Below, piece after piece: positions 23,715 through 33,860 of a stretch of DNA of 64,000 bases. The notes under the pieces were generated by a model. The model made no database searches. It had not been told where the DNA came from and saw nothing but the letters and a program-made list of their open reading frames with translations. A program made the position numbers and the translations under genes. Source of the stretch: Phoronis australis (lineage: Eukaryota > Phoronida > Phoronidae); NCBI GenBank assembly GCA_002633005.1, contig NMRA01000511.1, positions 154,084 to 218,083 on the forward strand, read 5' to 3'. Every line of letters begins with the position of its first letter. Position 1 is the stretch's first letter.

Positions 23715-24175
23715 CAGTGCTGCGCCCTCTATACACCTCCGACATGACACTGCCAACTACTCACGAGGGAAGTTGAGATTCCAAATTCATCAAAAACACA
23801 AAACATTCGTGCACAGCACAGAAGCTGTCTTGTAAGAAATGGCGATGCGTCACTGAACTTAGTTGAAGGCTGAAGGCTGACTTGCAAAAATTCGATCCAT
23901 CATCAGACCACCATATCGCAAAAGAAGGACACTAAACGATAACAGTGATATTCATGAAAGTATTGAATTATAAACTAGACTAAAGGAATTCAAAAATTTA
24001 CAAACCGTAGATCGGATCGAAAAAGAAGTTCAAGTCATTGCTCATAAATTTGGAAAGATTGTCTTTGCATTTCCTTGATGCTTGTAGTTCCCAGTAGTAT
24101 TGTGCAATGAATTTAGGTTCTTCTAAACCGAATCGTTTGCTTGACATTCCCGTGCATACTGCAAAGGCTGGACGC
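23715..24175 (+). repeat. dispersed repeat, shorter copy (partner 14705-16265)
   Basis: Matches both ends of 14705-16265 in the same orientation, with the ~1 kb middle missing. The right part includes tgtgcaatgaatttaggttc and cccgtgcatactgc, both present with changes at 16190-16250. Confidence 0.6.
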
Positions 24176-24541
24176 GTAGTGACTCAGTGACGCACCCACG
24201 TTAAAAATAATTTGTAGTCATGCAGTAGTCTGCCCACGTAGAATCCGCGCACAGTCATTGACGGGAGAAGAACTTGAACTGCAGGGGTTGAAGTGTGTGC
24301 GTTTTTGGGACACGCGTTCCATAGCATTTTCCCCAGCCGCCCGGCAGAAGCTGGACCAGTGGCCGTGTTTCAACAAGGAATTTTGATACAGCTCTATAGG
24401 CCAAGGATTTCGGGATCATAGCTTTCAAAAAAATCTTCAGGAAATGACCGTATTAAAATGAACTTTTCCTGAAACTGGGCCAATCAAAAGGACCTTGGAC
24501 TCGGGTAGGCCTATTGGTTCGAGTTAAGCCGCACGTCTCAA

Positions 24542-24645
24542 ATGAATCATAGCGGAGCTGACCAGCGACTAGCATTAGTTCGTCGAATTCCGCATGAATC
24601 ATAGCGGAGCTGACCAGCGACTAACATTACTTCGTTGAATTGCGC
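24542..24645 (+). repeat. 52 bp tandem repeat, 2 copies
   Basis: The unit gaatcatagcggagctgacc... starts at 24544 and 24596. The copies differ at only a few bases (agcattagttcg/aacattacttcg). I see no coding content. Confidence 0.85.
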
Positions 24646-24950
24646 ATGCATGGATCAGACTTCCCGGCGACTCGGACGCATCGACACCGGCCACCGTGGC
24701 GGGAGCAGCAAATTTCTTGACTAACACCTGCTTCTAAATCTGGATTTAAGCAAAATGACAAAGTCCACGCTTACAAACATGCAAGCGTATCCAAATACAA
24801 TTAAATATATTTCCATGTGAAACCATTCAATGTTCTTTGAACATTGACTTGTGTGAGTTCTTAGTTTTCTTAGATCTGCCCAATCAGGTAGAACTGCGTT
24901 TCAAGTCATTCACTATCATAGGCACCTGAGGGTTCAAATTGGAAGTTGGC

Positions 24951-24983
24951 GTCGTATGACGTCGTATGACGTCATATGACGTA
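24951..24983. promoter_or_regulatory. 10 bp repeat carrying CRE/ATF sites
   Basis: gtcgtatgac is repeated three times in exact 10 bp register (24951-24980; the third copy has one change) and is followed by gta. Each junction makes a tgacgt half-site, and 24967-24974 is the full palindrome TGACGTCA. The half-sites are spaced one helical turn apart. The array lies 1.5 kb upstream of the glycosyltransferase start. A regulatory role is inference. Confidence 0.35.
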
Positions 24984-25290
24984 GGCGATGCGAGCCTCAT
25001 TTGCATATATTAGTGACATCTGTTGGTTCAAAAAAGAGGATCATGCCCGAGTACATGCCTGGGAAGAGGCATCTTTTGGAAGGGTAAAGCATGCCACGTT
25101 CAAAGCATCCCAGTGCCATTAATATGCAGTCTTTAGGGACCAAAGTGGTGTCATTTTATAGCTAAAGAGTTAAGCTTTCAAACACAATGCTTGGATTCTA
25201 GACGACTTTAACATTTACTTTTGAAATCACTTTTGAAAACACGTTAAAATGCGCTAAAACAGTTGTCCCTTCCTGGTTATCTCTTCCTGC
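24984..25290. other. intergenic, probably decayed LINE upstream part
   Basis: No frame longer than about 40 codons. Because the LINE-type protein starts to be readable at 25295, this stretch may be its more decayed continuation, but I cannot align it by eye. Confidence 0.3.
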
Positions 25291-25294
25291 TAAT

Positions 25295-26432
25295 ATGCAT
25301 ACTTTCAGCAAAGCTTTAAAACTCGCTATGACCCGTAGATATCATGAAAGCCCTGCGTCTAAAACTGGTGAATTACTGTACTCACTCTACCCGTTCTTTA
25401 AGAATTTTGCTTCATTCGGAGACTACTTTATTAAGTCGAAGTTAACTCTAATTGGTAATTCCTTCTGGCGCGACGTATTTGGAAGTATGTTATCTTTATA
25501 CAAGAAAATAATTGTTGCGAGTAAAGAGGACTTTTTGAATCAACGTTTGTGGTTTAAAAGTAACTTGGCGATCGAGGCACAAGTGTTTTTTATAAGCCTT
25601 GGTTTGTAAAGGGCTTAATATTTATTTGTGATATGTATACCTCTGATGGTAATTTTGTTAGTTTAAACAATGTGAAAAATAGGTTCGATGTGAAAACCAA
25701 CTTTGTAGAATATAGTGGTGTTGTTTCTGTTCTAAGAAGGTTTCAAAAAAGTCTATTTCAAAGTAAATTTAAAAGTGTTAATGTCTACTTTCCTTGCATG
25801 CCTGTAGCAATTACTCACTTACGGAAAGATTTGAAGGGTTGTAGACATAATTATTCAGTCTTTAATGACGTTAAATTAAGTCAGAGTGTAAATGGGAAAT
25901 AGAGCTAGGAGATAGTTTAGATTGGAAGAAAATATATGCTTTACCTTACAAAATTACGAAGGATCCCTATATTAGATGGTTCTAATTTAGCAAACTACAC
26001 AGGATTACTGCAACAAATACTTTTTTAGTCAAAATATGTGTTAGGGATTCTGATTTATGTTGCTTTTGTAATAAAACTCCAGAGACGCTGTCACACCTTT
26101 TTTGGGAATGTAGCTTTGTACAAAATTTCTGGAAGGAATTCGGAAAGCTTCTTCAAAAGTGTCGCATTAAGCTTCCCAACTGTCTGTGTTACGATAGTGT
26201 TAATCTTGGACTTTACAAGACGCATGATTTTCTATTTAACATTTTGCTTCTACTAGCTAAACAGTACATTTACAAGGAGAGATGTCACAAAAATATACCT
26301 AATTTTCAAAAGTTCGTTACAAAAACTTATGAGCACTATAATGCTGAAAAATTAATTGCATATAAAAACTTCGTACATGACAGCTTCTCTGCGAAATGGG
26401 ATAATTTTATTGTTCATGTTAACTACATGTAG
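25295..26432 (+). pseudogene. L1/Tx1-clade LINE, 3' end of ORF2 (decayed)
   Basis: Three reading frames in succession (25295-25609; about 25610-25902; about 25925-26432) encode the part of ORF2 after the reverse transcriptase. Family marks are the NSFWRDVFGS...LWFKSNL stretch, an FVEYSGVV.VLRRF stretch, an IRWF..... HRI..TN.FL.K stretch, and the C-terminal zinc knuckle C-x2-C-x8-H-x4-C (LCCFCNKTPETLSHLFWEC, at about 26055-26115). Frameshifts separate the segments, and an in-frame TAA interrupts the stretch just after IRWF (near 25983). The reverse transcriptase and endonuclease are absent, as expected of a 5'-truncated copy. It cannot be active. It ends 47 bp before the start codon of the glycosyltransferase gene, in the same orientation. 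Confidence 0.85.
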
Positions 26433-26462
26433 AAAAAATACATAAAAAGCTTAAAACTTGTA

Positions 26463-26475
26463 TTGCAATTTCAGG
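26463..26475 (+). other. probable 3' splice site just before the B3GALT-like start
   Basis: tattgcaatttcag|g ends about 6 bp before the ATG at 26480. An acceptor here would make the coding region a single exon joined to an upstream non-coding 5' exon, an arrangement common in beta-1,3-galactosyltransferase genes. The 5' exon cannot be located from this sequence. Confidence 0.4.
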
Positions 26476-26479
26476 GACC

Positions 26480-27670
26480 ATGAGGAAATCAGCATGTTGT
26501 CTAAAACGGCTTCTAGCGGCGGGTCTGTTTATTGTATACCTCGTCGCTCTCTTTTATTTTCACTCTGGACCAGTTGAAAGACTAAAGCTATTGGACGGAA
26601 AGAATTTAGACCACCACATACCCAAATTTACAGACTCACGTCACGTGAGATTACCTACACTGACAACTTTAGGTCTATCAATTTACAAGGAGGATAAATG
26701 TTCTGCAAAGACTAAGGGATTAAATGGAGAAGTCATTGAAGAGGTGTTTGATCCGAATAAAGTGAACAATATGACTCTATTCCACTGCTATCCGATGAAT
26801 ATAAACTTTAGCCAGCTGATTAATGATACGCGACGAGGGAAGACCCCTGTGATTTTCCCCATAAACTCGCATCCTTATAAGCCGTTGACTGCGGTGAACT
26901 GTGGAAGAGAGAAGTATTTCATTGTTTACTTAATAAAAAGTCGCCCTGAGAATGTGCAAGGGAGAAATGTTATTCGAGAAACGTGGGGCAACGAACATAT
27001 AGTGCCCGGTGTCCTCTTAAAACGAATTTTCCTTCTTGGAATTCCCACGCAACATAAATTCCTACCATCCATTTTCAGCGAGCACCAGAAACAGGGAGAC
27101 ATTTTGATGGAAGATTTTGTCGATGTCTACCTACATACCCGTGTAAAAATGACCATGGGGTTTCGTTGGGCAACGTCGCACTGTCCTAACGCAGCATTTT
27201 TGGTCTTCGCTGACGATGACGTTCTGATTAACCCTTGGAATTTGGTGGAGTATCTTTCATCCGATGGTGTGCGCGATCAAGAAACATTTTACAGCGGTGC
27301 TATGCACCAAGGACATCGACCAAGACGCGGTTTAAAAGACCAGTTTTTTCTTGCAACCAACGAGTATCCGTTCAATGACTTCCCAGTGTTAGCTCCCGCG
27401 GCCACAATGATTGTTAACGTCGAGTTTGCCCGTCGATTTGTGATCGCCTCGCCGTATATAAGTCCAATACATTTTGATGACGTTTATCTGGGAATAGTAG
27501 CCCGTAAGCTGGGCGTAACACCGACTCACACAGATCTTGTTAAAGTATATTGTTCAAAGAACGAAGCAGCTCGACGAAGAGTCATCGCCTGTCTGGGAGA
27601 ATTTTCTCCCAATGAGACACGCTCTCTTTGGGCTACTTATTATCGAGGTTATTACACTGTAAAATCCTGA
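26480..27670 (+). CDS. beta-1,3-galactosyltransferase-family (GT31) type II membrane enzyme
   Basis: An intact 396-residue frame without introns. Such enzymes transfer Gal or GlcNAc from a UDP-sugar in beta-1,3 linkage to glycoprotein or glycolipid acceptors in the Golgi. Seen here: a short basic cytoplasmic tail (1-10), one membrane anchor (about 11-27), a stem, then the catalytic domain from about residue 146. Motifs present are IRETWG (165-170), EDFVDVYLH (211-219), FADDDVLIN with the metal-binding DDD (245-247), and DDVYLG (333-338). Possible N-glycosylation sites are at 97, 109, 115 and 378. The usual Y-x-x-Y-x-x-G-x-G-Y segment is divergent here (about 296-311, no Gly pair), so the exact donor and acceptor cannot be inferred. 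Length fits the family (310-420 aa). The ATG is preceded by gggacc and a likely splice acceptor. It could be a B3GALT or a B3GNT. Confidence 0.92.
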   Translation: MRKSACCLKRLLAAGLFIVYLVALFYFHSGPVERLKLLDGKNLDHHIPKFTDSRHVRLPTLTTLGLSIYKEDKCSAKTKGLNGEVIEEVFDPNKVNNMTLFHCYPMNINFSQLINDTRRGKTPVIFPINSHPYKPLTAVNCGREKYFIVYLIKSRPENVQGRNVIRETWGNEHIVPGVLLKRIFLLGIPTQHKFLPSIFSEHQKQGDILMEDFVDVYLHTRVKMTMGFRWATSHCPNAAFLVFADDDVLINPWNLVEYLSSDGVRDQETFYSGAMHQGHRPRRGLKDQFFLATNEYPFNDFPVLAPAATMIVNVEFARRFVIASPYISPIHFDDVYLGIVARKLGVTPTHTDLVKVYCSKNEAARRRVIACLGEFSPNETRSLWATYYRGYYTVKS

Positions 27671-29295
27671 GGTGCATTATGGTGAGAAAATTTGTGCCTA
27701 AAAACAAACCACCAATCCCATATGAAAAACATCAAAAAAGCAGTCAAGTTAGGATACCCGCAAACACTATCTGACGGTAGCTGGTCTCCAGTTGTCAAAT
27801 ATTGCTGCTCGTTTCCCCGTGGTTGAAGGTATCATAAAAATGATGAGAAGTTGCGTTTGTAATGGTTGTGACTCGCCAGTATTTGAACACGCTGTGACTC
27901 TTTTCACTTTCACACGGGACATGAGAGAAGGGCAGATGTGGCACAAGTTTGTACAAGAAACTAGCGTATTGGTGTTGGGTGAGTTCATACGTCACATTCG
28001 TGTCCCTAGGGCTAGGAAACTGTCAATTAATAAAAGTTGCATTTCTTCTATTTTCTCGTAATTGGGATATTAAACTCACGACTGTGATGTGTAATGCGAA
28101 AAAAGAAGGTTCAATGCTGCTTACCATGTACTCACTTGTCAAAACGAAGACAATTGTGGTTTTAAGCACTTTAAACTATTTTGATTATCGAACGACGTCG
28201 TTTTTGATCTTCTCCAAGAGAAACCAGTGATCAGTTACTGATAAAGGACTTAGTTTGATAAGGGAGTGTAGCTCAAGGACATTGAATTAGGGATTTTGGC
28301 AATTTTGAATTTTTGTATCGTCTTAGCCATTAGTTTTTTATCAATAGTTCTGCGAAAAAGTTAAATACATCGAGAATTGTACAGTTGTCCTATCTCTCGT
28401 CACAGCTCGGCACACTTGCATGACAGCGGATTTTAAATAACTCGGAATAGCTCACAAGTGTTGGAGCATTACGTTCAAAGATTTCAATGAAAGTTGACCG
28501 AAAGTAAGTTTTACGAAAACACAGTATTTCAACCAATACAAATGAACTTAAAATCTATGCCATGGCTTCATCTAAATGTAAGCAGGTCCCTAGAAAAGTA
28601 GGTAATCTTCGGAACACCATGCCTTACAAATGGCTAATCAGATTCATATGAAATATTCAGATAGACTGCACATGCTTTCAAAATAGGATTTTATGATATC
28701 ATGAAAAAATTCAAATGTTGCAAAAAACGAAAACGAAACGGCAATTTAGAATACTGAAACAGCATTTTGACACTTAAGTCTGGGACATTTAAATCAAACA
28801 AAATTTGATGTTTTTATTGATATCGTTAATTGCTTGGCTAATGTACACTCCTTTTGGTCACGTGACCCAGTGATTACAGAGTGGCATTGGCTCATAGGGT
28901 CATAAATAAAATTCTACATACTTCCAACGTTCACTAGAAAATATTTTCTGATACTGTGCTAAGCTTATGCAGTAATCCCATTTAACTTTGATTTATAACT
29001 TTTAATTTTTTAATGTGACAGTGACATTGAAAGTTAATTAAGACTGAATGTTGCGCATTTTCCTAATCTCAAAAGCAAATTACAAATAATAAACCAGTGT
29101 GCAATAACAGCTTGTATTTATTAAGCAATGAGTTGAGCCACACTATACGAGGTTTTTTTCTAAACCAGTGACGGAGTTATTAACAGGCATAAAACTAAAG
29201 AATGTTCATAATAATAATTTTTGGTGATATTTAGTTACTGCATTGCATTTTAAGACAACAGTCTTCTATGCTTTCACAAATAAGAAAATATCAAC
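27671..29295. other. 3' UTR of the glycosyltransferase, then intergenic DNA
   Basis: An AATAAA at 28029-28034 is a possible polyadenylation signal about 360 bp after the stop. The short frames at 27767-28230 on both strands show no family features. The rest, to 29295, is AT-rich and holds nothing I can identify. Confidence 0.4.
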
Positions 29296-29299
29296 TTCA

Positions 29300-31170
29300 A
29301 GTTAAACAAGAGCAACGCGGAGCGTTGACATGCGCACATGACTGCACCACAAAAAGGCGGTTCTAGGGGTGTATTTAGTACCCTAAAAATTGACATTAGA
29401 TGGCACAGAATACATTGTGCCATCCAAAAATGGGACGATGCCGTTGGCTCACAAACATATTTGCCAAATTTCATGAAAATTCATCTAAAACTTCCAAAAA
29501 TACAAACTTTAAGCAAATTGCCACTAGGAATCATAGCCACAGAGGCAAAATATGAACTAGGAGGCACCACAGTAGTCGGCGTCACTCAAGAATTATCGTC
29601 AGCTGTCCTCTTCCCAGTAAGAACAAATGCGACAAATTTAATAATTATCCTAAGAGAGGTTTCGCTAAAAACAAACTCAAATATAATAAAAACAGCGACT
29701 ACGAGCCGTGCAATACGTCAAATCCACATGAAAACGGAAAAATCTCATCTTCAAACTCCAAAGACACCAAAGAAAACAGAAAAAAATTAAGAAAGGTCCT
29801 GCAGAGGGCTTGGAAGATGCAACCACTGACACAAAAACTGCCACTCGGGGGAGCCACTGTAGTTAGGGCTGTATGGAGATCAACGTAAGCAATCCTTTTC
29901 TCAACAGGAGAATGTCAAATTTCGTAATCATCCATACATTGGTTTGGAATGTGGCACAGCGTAAAAAACAATATCAAAAACAGTAAAAATGGCCACTAGG
30001 TGACGCAAAATGCGTAAAATCCCTCCGGAAATGGGAACATCTCATATTTGTTTAATAGAAACCTGTTTACCATATTGCATAAAATTTGACCATGAGCTCC
30101 AAAAAAAAAAACAGAGGAAAAGATGGCACAGCGTTCGATGGATCAGTCAGAAAGTCGTCCTCCGCTGTTAACTTCATATGACCATTCTTGCTAAATGTAA
30201 TGAAGATCCTCGATTTAGGAGATACAGCTATTAGAGCAAAAATATGCCACAAGGAGGCGTCACATTGGTCGACGTCATACTCAACCGTCCTCATTACACT
30301 AAGAACATATACGCAAATTTTCACATTCATCCTTAGAGTGGTTTCGTAGATAGAGGGTCGGGCGCCAAATGCAGCCTCGAAAACAGTAAAAATGGCCACT
30401 AAGTGACAAAAATACCTCGAATCCATCCAAAAACGGAAAGATATCATCAGCTCACTAACAGATGCCTATGCGTCAAATTTCATGAAAATCCATTGCAGAC
30501 CGTTGGAGATGCTAAGGTAAACGTAAAAAAACAAAATTGCCACTAGGGGGCTCAACGGTTGTCAGATTCGTCCGAAATTCGTCACCATTCGTTGTCAACT
30601 TTATAGGAACACATCTGCTAAATCTCTTCAAAATCCTGCGAGGGGTTTACGAGATACAGCTATGGGCGCAAAAAATGCCACTAGGAGGCGCCACAGTAGT
30701 CGAAGTCGTCGGAAAATCATCGTCAACCGTCCTCTCTGCACTAAGAGCATATATGCTAATTTTCACAATCATCCTTAGAGGATTTTAGTTGATAGAAGGG
30801 CGGACGCCAAACAACCAGATTCAAAAACAGTAAAAATGGCCAGTAGATGGCGCAAAATACCTAATATCCCTCCAAGAACGAGAAGATAGTCACCTCACTT
30901 ATAAATGCCTATGTACCAAATTTCATGAAAATCTGTTGACGAGTTCTGAAAATACAGAGGTAAAAGTAAAAAAAAAATGCCACGAGGGGGCACAACGATA
31001 GTCAGATCCTTCCAAAATTCGTATTCATCCGTCGATCGCCTCATAGGAACACATCTGTCAAATCTCATCAAAAATTTTTCAGGGGTTTAGGAGATACAAC
31101 TGCGGACGCCGGACGACGGACGCCCAGACAGAGACGAAGCAGAAAATCTGTGGTCGCATAACAATAAAAA
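29300..31170. repeat. composite interspersed repeat with ~420-450 bp internal period
   Basis: The block begins near aagagcaacgcggagcgttg and ends in gcggacgccggacgacggac followed by an A-rich tail. Inside, three sub-blocks recur. One, gccactaggaggcgccac, is at 30677 with decayed forms near 29555 and 30250. Another, aaaaatggccactaggtgac, is near 29987, 30387 and 30833. The third, gccactagggggctcaac, is at 30539 with related forms near 29840 and 30979. Sub-blocks are joined by aaatttcatgaaaatc and gagatac-type words. Blocks with the caaatttcatgaaaatc...ggagatac...ggacgccggacgac layout are known as dispersed repeats in many marine animals. The 150-codon frame at 29338-29790 is part of the repeat and has no recognisable domain. 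Many sub-block starts resemble the CTCF core. Confidence 0.75.
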
Positions 31171-31317
31171 AACAAGTCACTGTTACTCCCGCCATTTATT
31201 TGTACACGAGCGAATGAAGACAACCTGCTGCCACTTAATGATTCATCGGCCTGGCTACGCCTCCGACGTCCACATGTGTAGTATTGCCGATGTCACGCTG
31301 CTTGGCGTAAAAGTGGC

Positions 31318-32284
31318 CTGAACTACACTTTTCAACATTTAAATATGAAGTTTGAAAGTATAAAGGTTGGTTACTGGCATATTCCTAAATAGTGCACAGT
31401 ATTTTTCTTTTTTGCTTTGAAAAGTAAAAAATTATTAGTTCCGTAAAGTCACAGTGCAAGCGCTGTTTTTCGTGAGTTTTCATGTCATTAGCCGTGCGAG
31501 TACATAGTCCAGTCGACAGATCAACTTGTGCATACTCACAACCTTTTTCGTTTTTCTTTCCTGTGACATTGATTTATCCCGCGGTCTAGCCAGCCAGCTA
31601 TCTGTATGAAGACTATCTTCAAAATACAGCTAGGTTCCAGTAGCCCTGTGTGTTAAGCTCCGTTAGATTCCGAAATTTCACATAGCCCAGGTAGTTCTGC
31701 TCGTCACCTCGACGCGAAATATAGAGCTATAAACCGGCAGGGGGCGTGCAAATATCAGGGTGTCGACCGCCACTCACCTTGGCCGCTGGAGCCGTTTAAA
31801 TTAAAAAAATGTGGTAAACGGTATTTTATTTCATAATTCCCAACCATTTGTAACAAAGAAAACAGTACGCTCAGCACGCGCTATTTCCTAAAATTTGGCG
31901 ACATCTATCGGTAGATGATGACAGCATCGCAGGAGCAATTTTTTATGAAAATAGGTTTCCTGGTATTAAAACACTAAAAACCTGAAAGGAAATGAAATCA
32001 GCTCTAATAACTTGTTGTGACATGTAAACAACTTCGAAGAACAGTTCGATCGCTTGTTATTCTTGAAAGAAGAGCAACTCTGGAAGCAAAACTGGCCAAT
32101 GAGGCAACAGATGACGGCGCCGAAATCCGAACTTAAAGAGTGCACCCAAATTTTAGCAGCAGAGTCAGTAGACAAAGAATGCCAATTTTTTAATACAGGA
32201 AATTATTTAGTTTACTCAAGGAAGGTTGTATTTTTTAATGACACTAATTTTGTGTCAGATTTTATTTGATCAGTTTTACCCACG
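31318..32284 (+). repeat. ~970 bp dispersed repeat, copy 1 (partner 61757-62745)
   Basis: Collinear with 61757-62745 along its full length with small indels. Shared words include gtataaaggttggttactgg, gtgcacagtatttttctttt, tatgaagactatcttcaaaa, aagaaaacagtacgctca and gcacccaaattttagcagca. It ends at gttttacccacg, exactly where the broken reverse transcriptase begins in this copy only. The frame at 32054-32269 (plus) has a Glu/Lys/Gln-rich stretch. In the partner it is broken, so any protein is dead. It is probably a LINE 5' region or a non-autonomous relative (inference). Confidence 0.7.
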
Positions 32285-33336
32285 TATGGATTTAGACCGA
32301 ACCACTCCATTGAACTCGCGGCTACTGAATTCGTCCACTCTCTTTACAAAAACTTTGACAAAGGTTTGAACCCAATTTCCTTATTGATGGATCTTTCTAA
32401 AGCATGTGATACCATTGATTACGATATCCTTCTAAAAATAAAACATTACGGGTTTTCTAATAACGAGTTTCATCGGTTTAAAAGCTACCTTAAAATAGAA
32501 AACAGTTTGTCTGTCTTGATATTGTCACTTCGTTCCAACTTGACATATCCACAGGTGTGCCACTGCGATCTATTCTAGGACCTCTCGTATTTTTAATCTA
32601 TGTAAATGACATCACTTTGTCCAGCAAGGCATAGTTCATTATGTACGCAGACGACACATGCCTGTTAATTCCTTTCCAAGTTAACAAAAGTCATAGCCTC
32701 AACGATCAAACCATCAGATTAAATAATACTCTACAAGATGTTTTTGATTGGCTAAATACCAATAAATTATCGCTGAACACCAGTAAAACTAAATTTAAGC
32801 TATTTCGATTTCCATAAAAAGTCAGCGAAGCTGACATGCCTCTAATCAAAAATCAACAATGAAATTATTAACAAAGTTGAAAATTCCAAATTTTTAGGTA
32901 TTTTTGTAGACAGCCATTTTTCCTGGTAAAAGCATGTGCAGGAAATTTCTAACAAAATGGCCAAATTGGTGGGCGTCCTCTCCATAATGAAACGGTATTT
33001 TGCCAATCACACACTCCTGATGATTTTCAACGCTGTTTTACTATCACATCTACATTTTGTATAACACTACGGGGGTTCAATTATTGTGCGAGATTGAAAC
33101 GTCTGCAGAAAAAAGCTTTGAGAAATGTTACCAATTCTTCGTTTTTTAACACAGAACCAATTTGCAGGGAAATCAAGAAACTTTTACTTGACGACAAATT
33201 TAACCAAGCTTGCCTAAAATTCTTTTACAAATTTAAACATAATCAAATGCGTATTTACTTCTATGATAACAATTTTTCCGATTCCATCAGCCACCAAGAG
33301 ATCTTCCTAGAATATGCAGTCAACAACCCATCCTAA
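32285..33336 (+). pseudogene. non-LTR reverse transcriptase fragment (CR1/jockey-like), decayed
   Basis: Frames in succession read as the middle and thumb of a LINE reverse transcriptase: YGFRPNHSIELAATEF (from 32285), motif A as LMDLSKACDTIDYD (about 32380-32420), GVP..SILGPLVFLIYVNDI (about 32553-32610, reached by a frameshift), and motif C as MYADDT (32641-32658). After several stops a last frame is open (33094-33336: RLQKKALR......). The catalytic Asp residues are present. At least one frameshift and several stops mean that it is inactive. The wording of motifs A-C places it with CR1/L2/jockey-type elements rather than L1. The endonuclease is absent. Confidence 0.85.
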
Positions 33337-33860
33337 AACTGCCCACCTACAACAGAAAAAGTTGTGAAAACTCATTTAATGTTCACAATTACCGAATTTA
33401 CTAAACAACTGTATCCCTCCGAGACATGTAACAGACAAAATCAACACGCACAGATTAGATGGGCCCTCCGTGTATTTGTAAAATTACATATTATTTGCAC
33501 TACAGCTCTCCGCGTAATGTTCTACATAGTCACGCGCAGTCTAATTGAAGTTACCGTGTTAACATGTCTTACATCTTCATGCTTTTCCAACCTTGCGGTT
33601 TCCCTTGTCATAGTCTCTGTTTTTAATTCTTTCTAAAATAAATTTACCTAGCATTTTTAAATAAATATGCATTGTATTTTACTCCATTGTAGATATACTT
33701 TTTTCTGTTGTTATCCATATTGTTCTTCATAATTGTTAATATATATTTAATTTATCGGTACTCGGTGGTCAGCTATTAGCGCGGCCCGTGCTTTTGCTGG
33801 CCACCCAGTCATATACCATTGTATGTTTTTACATGATTTCAAAAATAAAAGTTTCTCCCT
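33337..33860 (+). repeat. 3' tail of the same LINE, ending in a CT-rich microsatellite
   Basis: Bases 33680-33850 include the words ccattgtagatatactt, ggccacccagtcatat and a terminal ttcaaaaataaaagttt (AATAAA at 33843). A ccctctcgctctccctc simple repeat follows. Such tails are typical of CR1/L2-like elements. The stretch crosses the start of the 2.39 kb duplicated segment at 33681, so it appears again at 36077-36250. Confidence 0.55.

Noticed and set aside
29338-29790. 150-codon frame
   Set aside because: It lies inside the composite repeat, uses repeat sub-blocks in arbitrary frames and has no domain.
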